A stretch of DNA of 64,000 bases from Flavobacteriales bacterium. GTDB lineage: Bacteria; Bacteroidota; Bacteroidia; UBA10329. Below are positions 28,111 through 35,577 of the stretch, in pieces. Position 1 is the first letter of the stretch. Every line of letters starts with the position of its first letter. The stretch is taken from positions 1 to 64,000 of the forward strand of contig JACJZQ010000005.1 in NCBI GenBank assembly GCA_020635495.1, given 5' to 3'. A model generated the notes under the pieces. It worked only from the letters and a program-made list of their open reading frames with translations. It was not told the DNA's origin and did not search any database. Position numbers and translations under genes: made by a program.

Positions 28111-29373
28111 CTACAGCAAATGCTTTCTCAGAATGTCCACGAACGTCCAAACATCCTCGAACGAATTATAGAGCGGGACAGGCGCCAAACGAATCACATT
28201 CGGTTCGCGGTAATCCGTGATCACGCCTTCATTCAATAAAGCTTGGTGCAACTTTTTTGCTTCGAGATCAACGTACAGTGAAAGCTGACAACCACGCTGT
28301 TCAGGATTTCTTGGTGTAATGATGCGGACGTCCTTCGAGTTCAAATCATCCAAAAGAAATTCCAGATAACCTGTGAGTTTCAAACTCTTCTCGCGCAGCT
28401 TTTCCATGCCCACTTCCGCATGAATATCGAGAGCGGCTTTGTGAACTGCCATTCCGAAAACTGGAACATTGCTCAACTGCCAACCACGCGCACCTTCAGC
28501 AGGAACAAAACCCGGTTCCATCTTGAAGCGTGAGTCAGGGTCATTGCCCCACCAGCCCGCAAAACGGTTCAGTTCAGGATTATTACAGTGGCGCTCATGA
28601 ACAAACATTCCAGACACATTTCCCGGACCAGAATTCAGGTATTTATAGCTGCACCAACAGGCAAAATCCACGTTCCAATCATGCAATTGCAGCGGAATAT
28701 TTCCTGTTCCATGCGCCAGGTCAAAACCTACGATTGCACCGACTTTGTGCCCAGCTTCGGTTATCGTTTTCATATCGAAAACCTGACCCGTGTAGTAGTT
28801 CACCCCACCGAACATCACCAACGCCAATTCATCGCCCGTTTCTGCAATGACTTTCAGAATGTCCTCCTCGCGGATGAGGTCCTCACCTTGTCGCGGGGCA
28901 ATCTCAATGATGGCGTCTTCGGGTTCATACCAATGAAATCTGACCTGACTTTCCAGCGCATATTGATCACTCGGAAACGCCTTTGCCTCGCAAATGATCT
29001 TGTAACGTGTTCCTCTCGGGCGGTAAAATGAAACGAGCAACAGGTGCAAGTTCACCGTAAGGCCGTTCATCACGGTCACTTCCTTAGGTTGTGCGCCAAC
29101 CAACTTGCTCAGTTGCTCTGGAAAAATATCCTGATAACTGAACCATGGTGTTTTGGCATGGAAGTGTCCTTCCACCGCAAATTCGGCCCAATCGTCCAAT
29201 TCCTGATTGACAAATTCCTTGGCGGTTTTCGGTTCCAAACCCAACGAATTACCACAGAAATATGTGGCTGGTTTTCCGTTCAATTTCGGGTGATGAAAAC
29301 GGTTGCGATACCCTTTTAGCGGGTCTTCCGCATCCATTTGCTGCGCAAAGCTTTTTGAATTCTCGAACTGCAT
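28111..29373 (-). CDS. kynU: kynureninase
   Basis: A 420-residue PLP enzyme that cleaves kynurenine to anthranilate and alanine, or 3-hydroxykynurenine to 3-hydroxyanthranilate. The ATG at 29373 (MQFENSKSFAQQMDAEDPL) is the family-like start; the frame runs further upstream without similarity. Family patterns include TYFCGNSLGLEPK near 33-45, WFSYQDIFPEQLSKLVGAQP, NGLTVNLHLLL, FDLAHGTGNIPLQLHDW, and CWCSYKYLNSGPGN with the Schiff-base lysine. No other kynurenine-pathway gene is nearby. A -7-like box (GACATTTG) lies 5 bases upstream of the ATG, which would give a nearly leaderless mRNA. A dyad operator candidate lies at 29411-29426. Confidence 0.93.
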   Translation of the reverse strand: MQFENSKSFAQQMDAEDPLKGYRNRFHHPKLNGKPATYFCGNSLGLEPKTAKEFVNQELDDWAEFAVEGHFHAKTPWFSYQDIFPEQLSKLVGAQPKEVTVMNGLTVNLHLLLVSFYRPRGTRYKIICEAKAFPSDQYALESQVRFHWYEPEDAIIEIAPRQGEDLIREEDILKVIAETGDELALVMFGGVNYYTGQVFDMKTITEAGHKVGAIVGFDLAHGTGNIPLQLHDWNVDFACWCSYKYLNSGPGNVSGMFVHERHCNNPELNRFAGWWGNDPDSRFKMEPGFVPAEGARGWQLSNVPVFGMAVHKAALDIHAEVGMEKLREKSLKLTGYLEFLLDDLNSKDVRIITPRNPEQRGCQLSLYVDLEAKKLHQALLNEGVITDYREPNVIRLAPVPLYNSFEDVWTFVDILRKHLL

Positions 29374-29377
29374 GCGG

Positions 29378-29385
29378 CAAATGTC
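29378..29385 (-). promoter_or_regulatory. possible -7 box for kynU
   Basis: The minus strand reads GACATTTG, one mismatch to TAnnTTTG, ending five bases before the ATG at 29373. The dyad centre at 29418.5 is 40.5 bp from the last base of the box. Confidence 0.4.
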
Positions 29386-29410
29386 GGTAATTCGATGAAT
29401 GCTGGAAATA

Positions 29411-29426
29411 TGACCCGATGGGGCTA
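29411..29426. promoter_or_regulatory. dyad operator candidate TGACCC-GATG-GGGCTA (copy D)
   Basis: This lies between the divergent kynU and Cys-rich lipoprotein genes. It shares the 16-bp pattern T(A/G)GCCC-N4-GGGTCA with three other intergenic sites. Flanking bases also agree: ATATT-like sequence beyond the GGGTCA half and AAAT/CAAT beyond the other half. Towards the lipoprotein gene the dyad centre is 38.5 bp from the end of the -7 box. Confidence 0.6.
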
Positions 29427-29449
29427 TTTCTATCCAGCGTTCTCTAGGA

Positions 29450-29457
29450 TAGATTTG
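29450..29457 (+). promoter_or_regulatory. Bacteroidota -7 box (TAGATTTG) for the Cys-rich lipoprotein operon
   Basis: An exact TAnnTTTG match ending five bases before the ATG at 29462. The transcript would start at or next to the start codon. A TTT at 29427-29429 takes the -33 place with a 20-base spacer, directly against the dyad. Confidence 0.55.
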
Positions 29458-29461
29458 TAGT

Positions 29462-30412
29462 ATGAGAATGAAGAATTTACTAGTGCTGGCAGGAAGTTGG
29501 CTTGTCATTGCCCTGACCCTACATGGTTGTTTTCCAAAACCGGAAGAAGAGGTTGAACTGTGTTCAAATACCTGCCAATACGCTTACGATGGCGATTGCG
29601 ATGACGGGGGCCCGAATTCTGATTACAGCCTTTGTCCGTGCGGTACAGATTGTGCTGATTGCGCAGAACGGGCCGAATCAGATTGCGGTGGTTCAAGCAG
29701 CTCATCCAGTTCTGGTGGAGGGTATTCTGAAAGTATGTTCGATGGTTATTGGTACTCGGATAATCCTGTCAACGGTAATCAATGGCAACTGTACATGTGT
29801 TCCAACGGACTTTACGTTTTCATAGAATACAATCCTGTAGGAGAAACCCAGTTCTACCATACAGGGAATTGGAGCGTTTCGGGTTCAACGTTGACGCTTT
29901 CGGGTAGTGGGTTTTCATTCCAAATTGTTGGTTCTGGGTCGGTTTCATTCACGGTTGTGTACTCCAACACGCAGGCGCATTTTTCTCTAGGAGCGCTTGA
30001 CCCGTGCGAAACAACTGGCGGTTCATCAAGCAGTTCCAGTTCTGGAGGAAGTTCTTCCAGCTCCAGTTCTGGGGGGTCTTCATCATCCTCTTCGTCTGGC
30101 GGTGTTACTTACATGCCTACTGGAACGGTGCACCTCGTATTCGATCATAGCGACCGTTACTTTGGAACGATTTCGAAGAAAACAGGTTCGGTTGCCGCTC
30201 CATGGGATCCGGCAACCAGTCTTATTCCTTACACAAACTATGTTTGTTCGCCCAACAATCCTCAAATAGGATCGACAGATCTTACGTACAACAATGTTGT
30301 TTACTTCAGTTATAGTTTGAATACCTGCGGAGTATTTGGCGACCCGAACCAAACAGGTACTTGGATGCCAGCATTTGAAGGTCAATCCGTAACATTTTAT
30401 GTAGGCCCGTAA
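29462..30412 (+). CDS. Cys-rich, poly-Ser lipoprotein, unknown function
   Basis: A 316-residue protein with a lipoprotein signal ending ALTLHGC. A Cys-rich module follows at about 34-75: CSNTCQYAYDGDCDDGG, YSLCPCGTDCADC, then ESDC. This is followed by a poly-Ser/Gly linker, a small beta-rich domain (about 92-185, ending LDPC), three more Ser-rich linkers, and a C-terminal beta domain. The next gene is a paralog with the same Cys module. The DGxCDDGGP motif recurs in secreted proteins, but I know no defined function for it. The ATG at 29468 is an alternative start. The gene has its own promoter and a dyad operator candidate, and probably heads a three-gene operon. Confidence 0.8.
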   Translation: MRMKNLLVLAGSWLVIALTLHGCFPKPEEEVELCSNTCQYAYDGDCDDGGPNSDYSLCPCGTDCADCAERAESDCGGSSSSSSSGGGYSESMFDGYWYSDNPVNGNQWQLYMCSNGLYVFIEYNPVGETQFYHTGNWSVSGSTLTLSGSGFSFQIVGSGSVSFTVVYSNTQAHFSLGALDPCETTGGSSSSSSSGGSSSSSSSGGSSSSSSSGGVTYMPTGTVHLVFDHSDRYFGTISKKTGSVAAPWDPATSLIPYTNYVCSPNNPQIGSTDLTYNNVVYFSYSLNTCGVFGDPNQTGTWMPAFEGQSVTFYVGP

Positions 30413-30457
30413 AAATGCCTGATGATTCAAACCTTTCAGACTTGATTATAAAATAAG

Positions 30458-31801
30458 ATGAATTTTACCAACACAGTTTCAATTTCAGTAGTTGCGCTGA
30501 TTCTAGCGAGTTTGCTATCAGGATGTTTTGAAGAACCGAATGCCTCGGAGGAAGTTTGCAATAACACATGCCAATATGCCTATGATGGTACATGTGATGA
30601 TGGCGGACCAAACTCGCAATACAGTTTGTGCGATTGCGGAACAGATTGTGCCGATTGTGGTACGCGCGAAGTTTCTGATAACGATTGCTTGGATGGAAGT
30701 AGCTCTTCTAGTAGTTCGTCCAGTAGCTCAAGTTCCGGAGGAGGACTTTCTCAGCAAATTGCTGCGTCTTGGAGTGGTACCGCTTTTAATGAAGAATGGA
30801 ACCTTTACCTATGTAGTGATGGTGGTTTTACCTTGGGTGCAACTGAAGTAGGTATGTCGAATGAAACGTTCAGATCTGGAACCTGGTCATTATCAGGTTC
30901 GACCTTAACGTTGGAGGATCCTGTTATCATGACCATAACACTCACGGTAATCTCAATTAGCCAAGGTGTGTTGACACTTGAAGATGGTGGCTCTCAATTT
31001 AGTCTCACAGAACAATCATCTAACCCTTGCAATATAACTGGTGGTTCTAGCTCCGGAGGCTCTAGTTCAGGAGGTTCCAGTTCCAGTAGCTCAAGCGGAA
31101 GTTCGTCAAGTTCGAGTTCGGGCGGTTCTTCGAGCTCCAGCTCTTCTGGTGGTCCGGTGTACGGAACCGTTTCAGACAACGATGGGAATACCTATCAAAC
31201 GGTGGTTATTGGAAGTCAGACATGGATGGCTGAAAACATGAAGACCACAAAGACCCGCAACGGACAATCTATTCCGGCAGGATTTACACATTATACAAGT
31301 CCCATGTATCCGGAAGACAATGATGTTCTGGCCATGACATGGAAAGACAATGATCCAGGACTGGAAGATGTTTACGGTGGACTTTATAATTTCTACACCG
31401 CCAATCGAATATGTCCGAGCGGTTGGCATCTTCCAACCAAACAGGATTGGGAAATATTGAAGGCATATGTTGGGTCAAATGCCTCAAAGCTTCAAAAGAG
31501 TGGTGCGTGGCCTTATAGCACCTCCAACGAGACGGGTTTCTCGGCTGTTCCGAACGATAGATGTTCAAACCTTGATGGTACGCTGTATTTTCAAACGAAC
31601 ACGAACAATGCTGTTTGGTGGAGCGACTATGTAGATTACACATCTGTTGATGGGTACGGCTTCTCTGGTTATTCACCAGAAGGGTTCACGCTATACGAAA
31701 CACCAGTTTATAACCCGACAACGTTTTTTGTGAACGCAAATGCAGTAACAATAGGAGAAACTCCTGCTGGTGGATTACCCTGTCGTTGTGTAAAGGATTA
31801 A
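30458..31801 (+). CDS. Cys-rich, poly-Ser lipoprotein with FISUMP domain
   Basis: A 447-residue paralog of the preceding protein. It has a lipoprotein signal ending LLSGC and the same Cys module (CNNTCQYAYDGTCDDGG, YSLCDCGTDCADC). Then come a poly-Ser run, a beta domain near 98-190, and further Ser/Gly linkers near 192-235. The C-terminal part from about 240 is a Fibrobacter succinogenes major paralogous (FISUMP) domain: YQTVVIGSQTWMAENM, GGLYNFYTANRICPSGWHLPT, GFSAVPNDRC, and the ending CRCVKD. FISUMP domains are common in surface proteins of this phylum; their role is unknown. The gap to the previous gene is 45 bases with no obvious promoter, so co-transcription is likely. Confidence 0.85.
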   Translation: MNFTNTVSISVVALILASLLSGCFEEPNASEEVCNNTCQYAYDGTCDDGGPNSQYSLCDCGTDCADCGTREVSDNDCLDGSSSSSSSSSSSSSGGGLSQQIAASWSGTAFNEEWNLYLCSDGGFTLGATEVGMSNETFRSGTWSLSGSTLTLEDPVIMTITLTVISISQGVLTLEDGGSQFSLTEQSSNPCNITGGSSSGGSSSGGSSSSSSSGSSSSSSSGGSSSSSSSGGPVYGTVSDNDGNTYQTVVIGSQTWMAENMKTTKTRNGQSIPAGFTHYTSPMYPEDNDVLAMTWKDNDPGLEDVYGGLYNFYTANRICPSGWHLPTKQDWEILKAYVGSNASKLQKSGAWPYSTSNETGFSAVPNDRCSNLDGTLYFQTNTNNAVWWSDYVDYTSVDGYGFSGYSPEGFTLYETPVYNPTTFFVNANAVTIGETPAGGLPCRCVKD

Positions 31802-31805
31802 TGCA

Positions 31806-32819
31806 GTGGCTGGAGTCTTAATTAGGCTTCTGGCCAACGCCTTCCTTATCTGGAGCTTCTCGTGCTTCTACTTTTTCAATCCCTATTACAGTAGTTTTCT
31901 GAATGCCGATGCCAAGAACACCATCTTGGTGTTGGCCATACTGCTCTCGGTTATCAGTTTGGTAGAAGCCGTTTTTCTCGCGAAGCAGAAACGACTGAAC
32001 CATGGATTGAAACTCTGGCTTTCGCTCAAACAGCTTTGGAAGTCGAGTAGAGCAGCTATTCGAAATCCGAAGGGTGGATTTAATATCAGTGCATCAGCCA
32101 AACGGAATCTGCTCTTCGCATTGGTAAAATTCTTCTTCACACCCATCATGATCAAGTTTGCCGTGGGTAATTTCAAAGCCATCCAATTCAAGCTGAATTT
32201 CTTCGCTTCGCATGAACTGGATTGGTTTTCCGTAGCGTTTTTCAACGACCATTTCTATGGATTGGCTTTGGCAATGATCTTTTTGTTAGACACGGGTTTC
32301 TTTGCATTTGGGTATTTGTTTGAAGCCAGTTGGTTGAAGAATAAAATACGTTCTGTTGATACGTCCTTTTTCGGTTGGTTTGTCGCCTTGGCTTGTTATC
32401 CGCCATTTACCGATTCATTTGCCAAATGGGCTCCATGGCATACGAACGATTATGTGTGGTTCGGTTCTTCTGAAACTACGTTTGCGGTTCGAGTGCTGCT
32501 TTTGATTTTACTGCTCGGGTATGTTGCAGCTACCGTCTCACTCGGCACAAAATGCTCTAATCTTACTAACCGTGGTATAGTTACAAGAGGTGCGTACGCC
32601 ATTGTGCGTCATCCAGCATATATCTGCAAGAACTTGTTCTGGTGGATTGTGCTGATTCCAGCTGTACATCATACGCCACTGGCCATTTTCGGAATGGCTT
32701 TCTGGACGTTGATCTATTACTTCCGCGCTATTACGGAAGAAAGACACTTGATCAAGGATCCTGATTATCAGCTGTACTGCGAGAAAGTAAAATGGCGTTT
32801 TGTGCCAGGGTTGATATGA
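31806..32819 (+). CDS. membrane methyltransferase of the ICMT/PEMT-like family
   Basis: A 337-residue membrane protein with about seven to eight hydrophobic helices. The C-terminal third has the isoprenylcysteine/phospholipid methyltransferase pattern: NRGIVTRGAYAIVRHPAYICKNLFWW, then FRAITEERHLIKDPDYQLYCEKVKWRFVP. This resembles enzymes that methylate small lipids or membrane-bound thiols. I use the GTG at 31806, four bases after the preceding stop; an ATG at 31801 hits a stop after six codons. It is probably the last gene of the Cys-rich lipoprotein operon. The substrate is unknown. Confidence 0.8.
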   Translation: MAGVLIRLLANAFLIWSFSCFYFFNPYYSSFLNADAKNTILVLAILLSVISLVEAVFLAKQKRLNHGLKLWLSLKQLWKSSRAAIRNPKGGFNISASAKRNLLFALVKFFFTPIMIKFAVGNFKAIQFKLNFFASHELDWFSVAFFNDHFYGLALAMIFLLDTGFFAFGYLFEASWLKNKIRSVDTSFFGWFVALACYPPFTDSFAKWAPWHTNDYVWFGSSETTFAVRVLLLILLLGYVAATVSLGTKCSNLTNRGIVTRGAYAIVRHPAYICKNLFWWIVLIPAVHHTPLAIFGMAFWTLIYYFRAITEERHLIKDPDYQLYCEKVKWRFVPGLI

Positions 32820-32844
32820 AAAAGGCCATCCCAAAGGATGGCCT
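32819..32844 (-). terminator. rho-independent terminator of the four-gene lipoprotein operon
   Basis: AGGCCATCC and GGATGGCCT (32823-32844) form a 9-bp stem around a CAAA loop. On the minus strand the stem is followed by TTTTT, so it serves the operon ending at 32884. On the plus strand it lies next to the methyltransferase stop and may help there, but no T-run follows. Confidence 0.8.
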
Positions 32845-32883
32845 CAACATCAACCTAACAGTTCCAAGATTCCAAAAGACTAT

Positions 32884-33324
32884 CTAATCTTTTACCCAAG
32901 TGTGGTTCCAAAGGGTGATCTCTTGAGTTTCGGCATTGAACGTAAATGATTCTGGTGCTCTTTGATATGAGGCGTCTTGAAGATCACTACAGATCAAAAC
33001 GGAATTCTCATTTCTCCAGGTGATGTTCACTCTCTCATCATCTTCGTCAATTTCCCAAAAGAATCTCATTGAATTTGTGCAAGGTGTTCCGCCCATCTCA
33101 CAATCGCGATAGATAATGATTAGTCCGCTGCCACTGCTGCTGAAGGTTAAACTTGACCGTTGTCCGACCGGCTCGTTAGCGGAGCAATGGTTGACGATTT
33201 CCCAATCGCCTCCACCATCCATAAAAAGTTCTTCAAGGTCGGCTTGGTTTTTCAAACAACCGCTTAGGGAACAGATAACTCCAAGTAACGCAAGTGTGTA
33301 GATGGTTGATTTAAGTTTCTTCAT
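32884..33324 (-). CDS. small lipoprotein, paralog of the operon's first protein
   Basis: A 146-residue protein with a lipoprotein signal ending CSLSGC. The mature part is a small beta-rich domain. Shared landmarks with the 34995-35393 product are a W-x-hydrophobic-x-NHC element (DWEIVNHC), a Cys-x5-Cys-x-N element (CEMGGTPCTN), an F-W-x-I/L-DE element (FFWEIDEDDE), and an L-x-CSDLQ element. The fold could be lipocalin-like, with Cys pairs stabilising it, but that is inference. It is the last gene of a four-gene minus-strand operon, with a strong terminator directly after it. Confidence 0.75.
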   Translation of the reverse strand: MKKLKSTIYTLALLGVICSLSGCLKNQADLEELFMDGGGDWEIVNHCSANEPVGQRSSLTFSSSGSGLIIIYRDCEMGGTPCTNSMRFFWEIDEDDERVNITWRNENSVLICSDLQDASYQRAPESFTFNAETQEITLWNHTWVKD

Positions 33325-33333
33325 GATTATTGA

Positions 33334-34116
33334 CTAGAAGTTATAGCTGAAAGTGATTCCGTATGCAGCTTGGGTTCTGATGATGCTTCCGTTATAACTG
33401 GTGGTATTAAGGATAGAAGGTGAAAGTGAAGCCGTTCCGCTTGCCAACTGGTCTGCACGCTTTTTGTACTTGGATGAAACACCTAATAGAATAGCACCAG
33501 AAACAAGCATGGCGCTACCACCAACTATTCCGACAACACCAATTGCTACGGTAGGAACCGACCGGTTTGGTGCACCATTTGGTCCAACGGTTGAAGTTGA
33601 ATTGTTGACGTTACCCAAATACAAAAGTGTTCCACCTACACCAACAGTAATTGCACCTACTCCCATGAGAACAGCACCTTGCTTTATCTTCTTTTTGTGT
33701 AACCGTCTGTTTTCTGCTTCATCCCTTCCCCATTTATCTACGTTGGAGACTGCAGGTGTTGCGGGCTCATCTGTTACCAAAACTGCACTTCCTAAATCTG
33801 ACGAGCCAGTTGCATCTTCAGTTTTATATTCCTGCTCCGTTTCTACGACAGCAGGTTGTGTTACTGGTTCTGCGGTCTGAGTAGCCATCATTTCCTTATC
33901 GCCATTGGCGTATTTGATCATGAAGAGCTCGGTTTTGAGTGTAGAGAAAGTCGGTCCTTCCAAATTGTCCATGCGCTTGTATTTCACTTCAGAAGAACTG
34001 ACCTCAGTGATCTTCACATCCGTCTCATCTCCATTTAAGAAGAAAAGGCGGTCTTGTGCAAATGACTGTGAAATGCTAAGAATCGCGATAGCAAAAAGTA
34101 GAACGGTGTTTTTCAT
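33334..34116 (-). CDS. secreted/envelope protein with KYKRMDNL-type domain, paralog of next gene
   Basis: A 260-residue protein with a signal peptide ending ISQSFAQ; I use the ATG at 34116. Near residues 22-60 it has DRLFFLNGDETDVKITEVSSSEVKYKRMDNLEGP, split here only for reading as LNGDETDVKITEVSSSEV and KYKRMDNLEGP. The gene before it has a near-identical block. The middle is low-complexity and the C-terminal part has a Gly-rich hydrophobic segment (IKQGAVLMGVGAITVGVGGTLLY, VAIGVVGIVGGSAMLVSGAILLGV) that could span a membrane. It is third in the operon, ten bases upstream of the last gene. No named domain is recognised. Confidence 0.72.
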   Translation of the reverse strand: MKNTVLLFAIAILSISQSFAQDRLFFLNGDETDVKITEVSSSEVKYKRMDNLEGPTFSTLKTELFMIKYANGDKEMMATQTAEPVTQPAVVETEQEYKTEDATGSSDLGSAVLVTDEPATPAVSNVDKWGRDEAENRRLHKKKIKQGAVLMGVGAITVGVGGTLLYLGNVNNSTSTVGPNGAPNRSVPTVAIGVVGIVGGSAMLVSGAILLGVSSKYKKRADQLASGTASLSPSILNTTSYNGSIIRTQAAYGITFSYNF

Positions 34117-34141
34117 TTTCTGATGTTGTATGATGAAGTGA

Positions 34142-34984
34142 TTAATCAATACCGAAAGCATAGAACTTGTGCAGGATGTAAAAGGCATATTCGTTCGGTG
34201 CCAGCGGTTGTTTCGGTATAACCTCGTACACGCCATCGGCCAATCGATTGATGTCAACCGGTATCTGGTTTTCGGTAACCTGCTGCGAACTGGCGCCACC
34301 CCAGCTTCCGGTTGTTTTCATGGAAGGCATGTGGCGGTCTTTGGCAGGGTCTCTGCGGCTGCGCTGCATCAGATCGAACCGCACCAGTTTGATGTAATCG
34401 GCTGGATCGAGACCGGGAGCGATCTTCACTACAAAATTGAATCCGCCATTGCTGCTCAATCGCACATTGGATCGGTCTCCTTTCATCATCCAAGAAGAAC
34501 TGCTGCTGGCGTAAAAGGGCGCGGCCACGGTGCTGGTTTTTATCTCTGGCGTTCCTTTTTCCAACTGTACTATCTGGCCACTGCCGCGGTCTATCACGTA
34601 GGGTTGGTTATTGAAGTAATTGCCATCCTTACCGAAGGCATCTGCATTGAAGCCATTGGGCCCGGTAACAGGTGCTGAAGGAGCAGAGGTGGTGCCTGCA
34701 AAGCTTGCGGCCGGAGCTGCGCTGGCGGCAGGTGCTGCACCGGGTCGGGTCATCACTTCGCTCTGCCCATTGGCATATTTTACCTTGAAAACCTTGTTGC
34801 GCTCAACCACAAATACGGGCCCGTCCAGATTGTCCATGCGCTTGTATTTGAGTTCGGAAGACGAGACCTCGGTGAGCTTTGCCTCCACTTCGCTGCCATC
34901 TAGCATGTAGAGGATGTCTTGTGCAAGAATTGAATTCGGTATGGTTAAAAAACCAAGTAGAAATGCGATAAAGAGGTTTTTCAT
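34142..34984 (-). CDS. secreted/envelope protein with KYKRMDNL-type domain
   Basis: A 280-residue protein with a signal peptide (about 1-22); the start at 34984 is the family-like one. The N-terminal domain (about 23-62) is a close paralog of that in the 33334-34116 product: LDGSEVEAKLTEVSSSEL, KYKRMDNLDGPVFVV. An Ala/Pro-rich linker follows near 70-100. The C-terminal domain (about 140-280) is basic and beta-rich and ends in NEYAFYILHKFYAFGID. The start lies only ten bases after the stop of the operon's first gene, and the 33334-34116 gene begins 26 bases further on. Function unknown. Confidence 0.72.
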   Translation of the reverse strand: MKNLFIAFLLGFLTIPNSILAQDILYMLDGSEVEAKLTEVSSSELKYKRMDNLDGPVFVVERNKVFKVKYANGQSEVMTRPGAAPAASAAPAASFAGTTSAPSAPVTGPNGFNADAFGKDGNYFNNQPYVIDRGSGQIVQLEKGTPEIKTSTVAAPFYASSSSSWMMKGDRSNVRLSSNGGFNFVVKIAPGLDPADYIKLVRFDLMQRSRRDPAKDRHMPSMKTTGSWGGASSQQVTENQIPVDINRLADGVYEVIPKQPLAPNEYAFYILHKFYAFGID

Positions 34985-34994
34985 GATGCGCTGT

Positions 34995-35393
34995 TTATCT
35001 GTGTTCGAATGAGTAGCCATAGAAGAAAATAACCTGCGTGCTTTCAGTAATGACCTCGGTTTCGCTGGGCGGTGCCGTGCTCTGAATGTCGCTGCAAACC
35101 ATCAGCGCTGAACCACTGGGGTCATACATTACTCTCAACAGCCCAGATTCTTCATCCAAGGTCCAATCGAACGGAAGAACGTTCAGGCAGGAACTGCCCA
35201 CAATACACTCGTCATTCACCCAAAGGGTTCCAGTATTGTCCGAGTCGAACGCCATGGTTCCAAACTCGAAACAGTGGTTTGTCAGGTCCCAAGTACCCAC
35301 CACATTCTCTCTGATCTTGTTTTCTTTTTTCGGAATGCAGCCGGTTTGGCTCAGAGTAGCTGCTGATAAAAGCACGAGAAGCAGTTTCTTCAT
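34995..35393 (-). CDS. small lipoprotein, first gene of the four-gene operon
   Basis: A 132-residue protein with a lipoprotein signal ending LSQTGC; I use the ATG at 35393. The mature domain contains VGTWDLTNHCFEFGTM, CIVGSSCLN, LPFDWTLDEESG and LMVCSDIQ, matching the landmarks of the operon's last protein. The WD-type start (VVGTWDLTNHC) resembles the opening strand of lipocalin-like domains. It is transcribed divergently from the 35578 lipoprotein, and the intergenic region carries two dyad operator candidates, one facing each way. Confidence 0.75.
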   Translation of the reverse strand: MKKLLLVLLSAATLSQTGCIPKKENKIRENVVGTWDLTNHCFEFGTMAFDSDNTGTLWVNDECIVGSSCLNVLPFDWTLDEESGLLRVMYDPSGSALMVCSDIQSTAPPSETEVITESTQVIFFYGYSFEHR

Positions 35394-35426
35394 TTTACGT
35401 TGTTGGTTAATGATGTGATTGATGCT

Positions 35427-35435
35427 GCAAGTTTT
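35427..35435 (-). promoter_or_regulatory. possible -7 region for the four-gene operon
   Basis: The minus strand reads AAAACTTG at 35435-35428, two mismatches from TAnnTTTG, 34 bases upstream of the ATG at 35393. A TTG directly against dyad copy A lies 19 bases further up. The weak match to consensus would fit activator dependence. Confidence 0.35.
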
Positions 35436-35457
35436 GAACTTCATTTTTTCGAGACAA

Positions 35458-35473
35458 TGGCCCTTTCGGGTCA
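35458..35473. promoter_or_regulatory. dyad operator candidate TGGCCC-TTTC-GGGTCA (copy A)
   Basis: The same 16-bp pattern as copies B, C and D. On the minus strand it reads TGACCC-GAAA-GGGCCA towards the four-gene operon, followed directly by a TTG. The centre is 37.5 bp from the last G of the candidate -7 box. Confidence 0.6.
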
Positions 35474-35514
35474 TATTATAAACGATTGAAATCCGATTGA
35501 ACATCGGGTTCTTC

Positions 35515-35530
35515 TGACCCTTTAGGGCTA
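35515..35530. promoter_or_regulatory. dyad operator candidate TGACCC-TTTA-GGGCTA (copy C)
   Basis: This faces the 35578 gene. The centre at 35522.5 is 38.5 bp from the last G of the TTTCTTTG box at 35554-35561, the same distance as copy D to its box. A TTG directly follows the dyad and takes the -33 place, with a 20-base spacer. Confidence 0.6.
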
Positions 35531-35553
35531 TTGTTTTTAGGTAAATTGCCACA

Positions 35554-35561
35554 TTTCTTTG
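35554..35561 (+). promoter_or_regulatory. -7 box (TTTCTTTG) for the 35578 lipoprotein gene
   Basis: One mismatch to TAnnTTTG, ending 16 bases before the ATG at 35578. The TTG at 35531-35533 is the likely -33 element. Confidence 0.45.
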
Positions 35562-35577
35562 TCTAAAATCTACCTGA

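Noticed and set aside
30048..31155. Short GGTTC/AGTTC Ser-codon repeats as a CRISPR-like array
   Set aside because: The repeats are irregular, in frame with poly-Ser/Gly linkers, and have no spacers.
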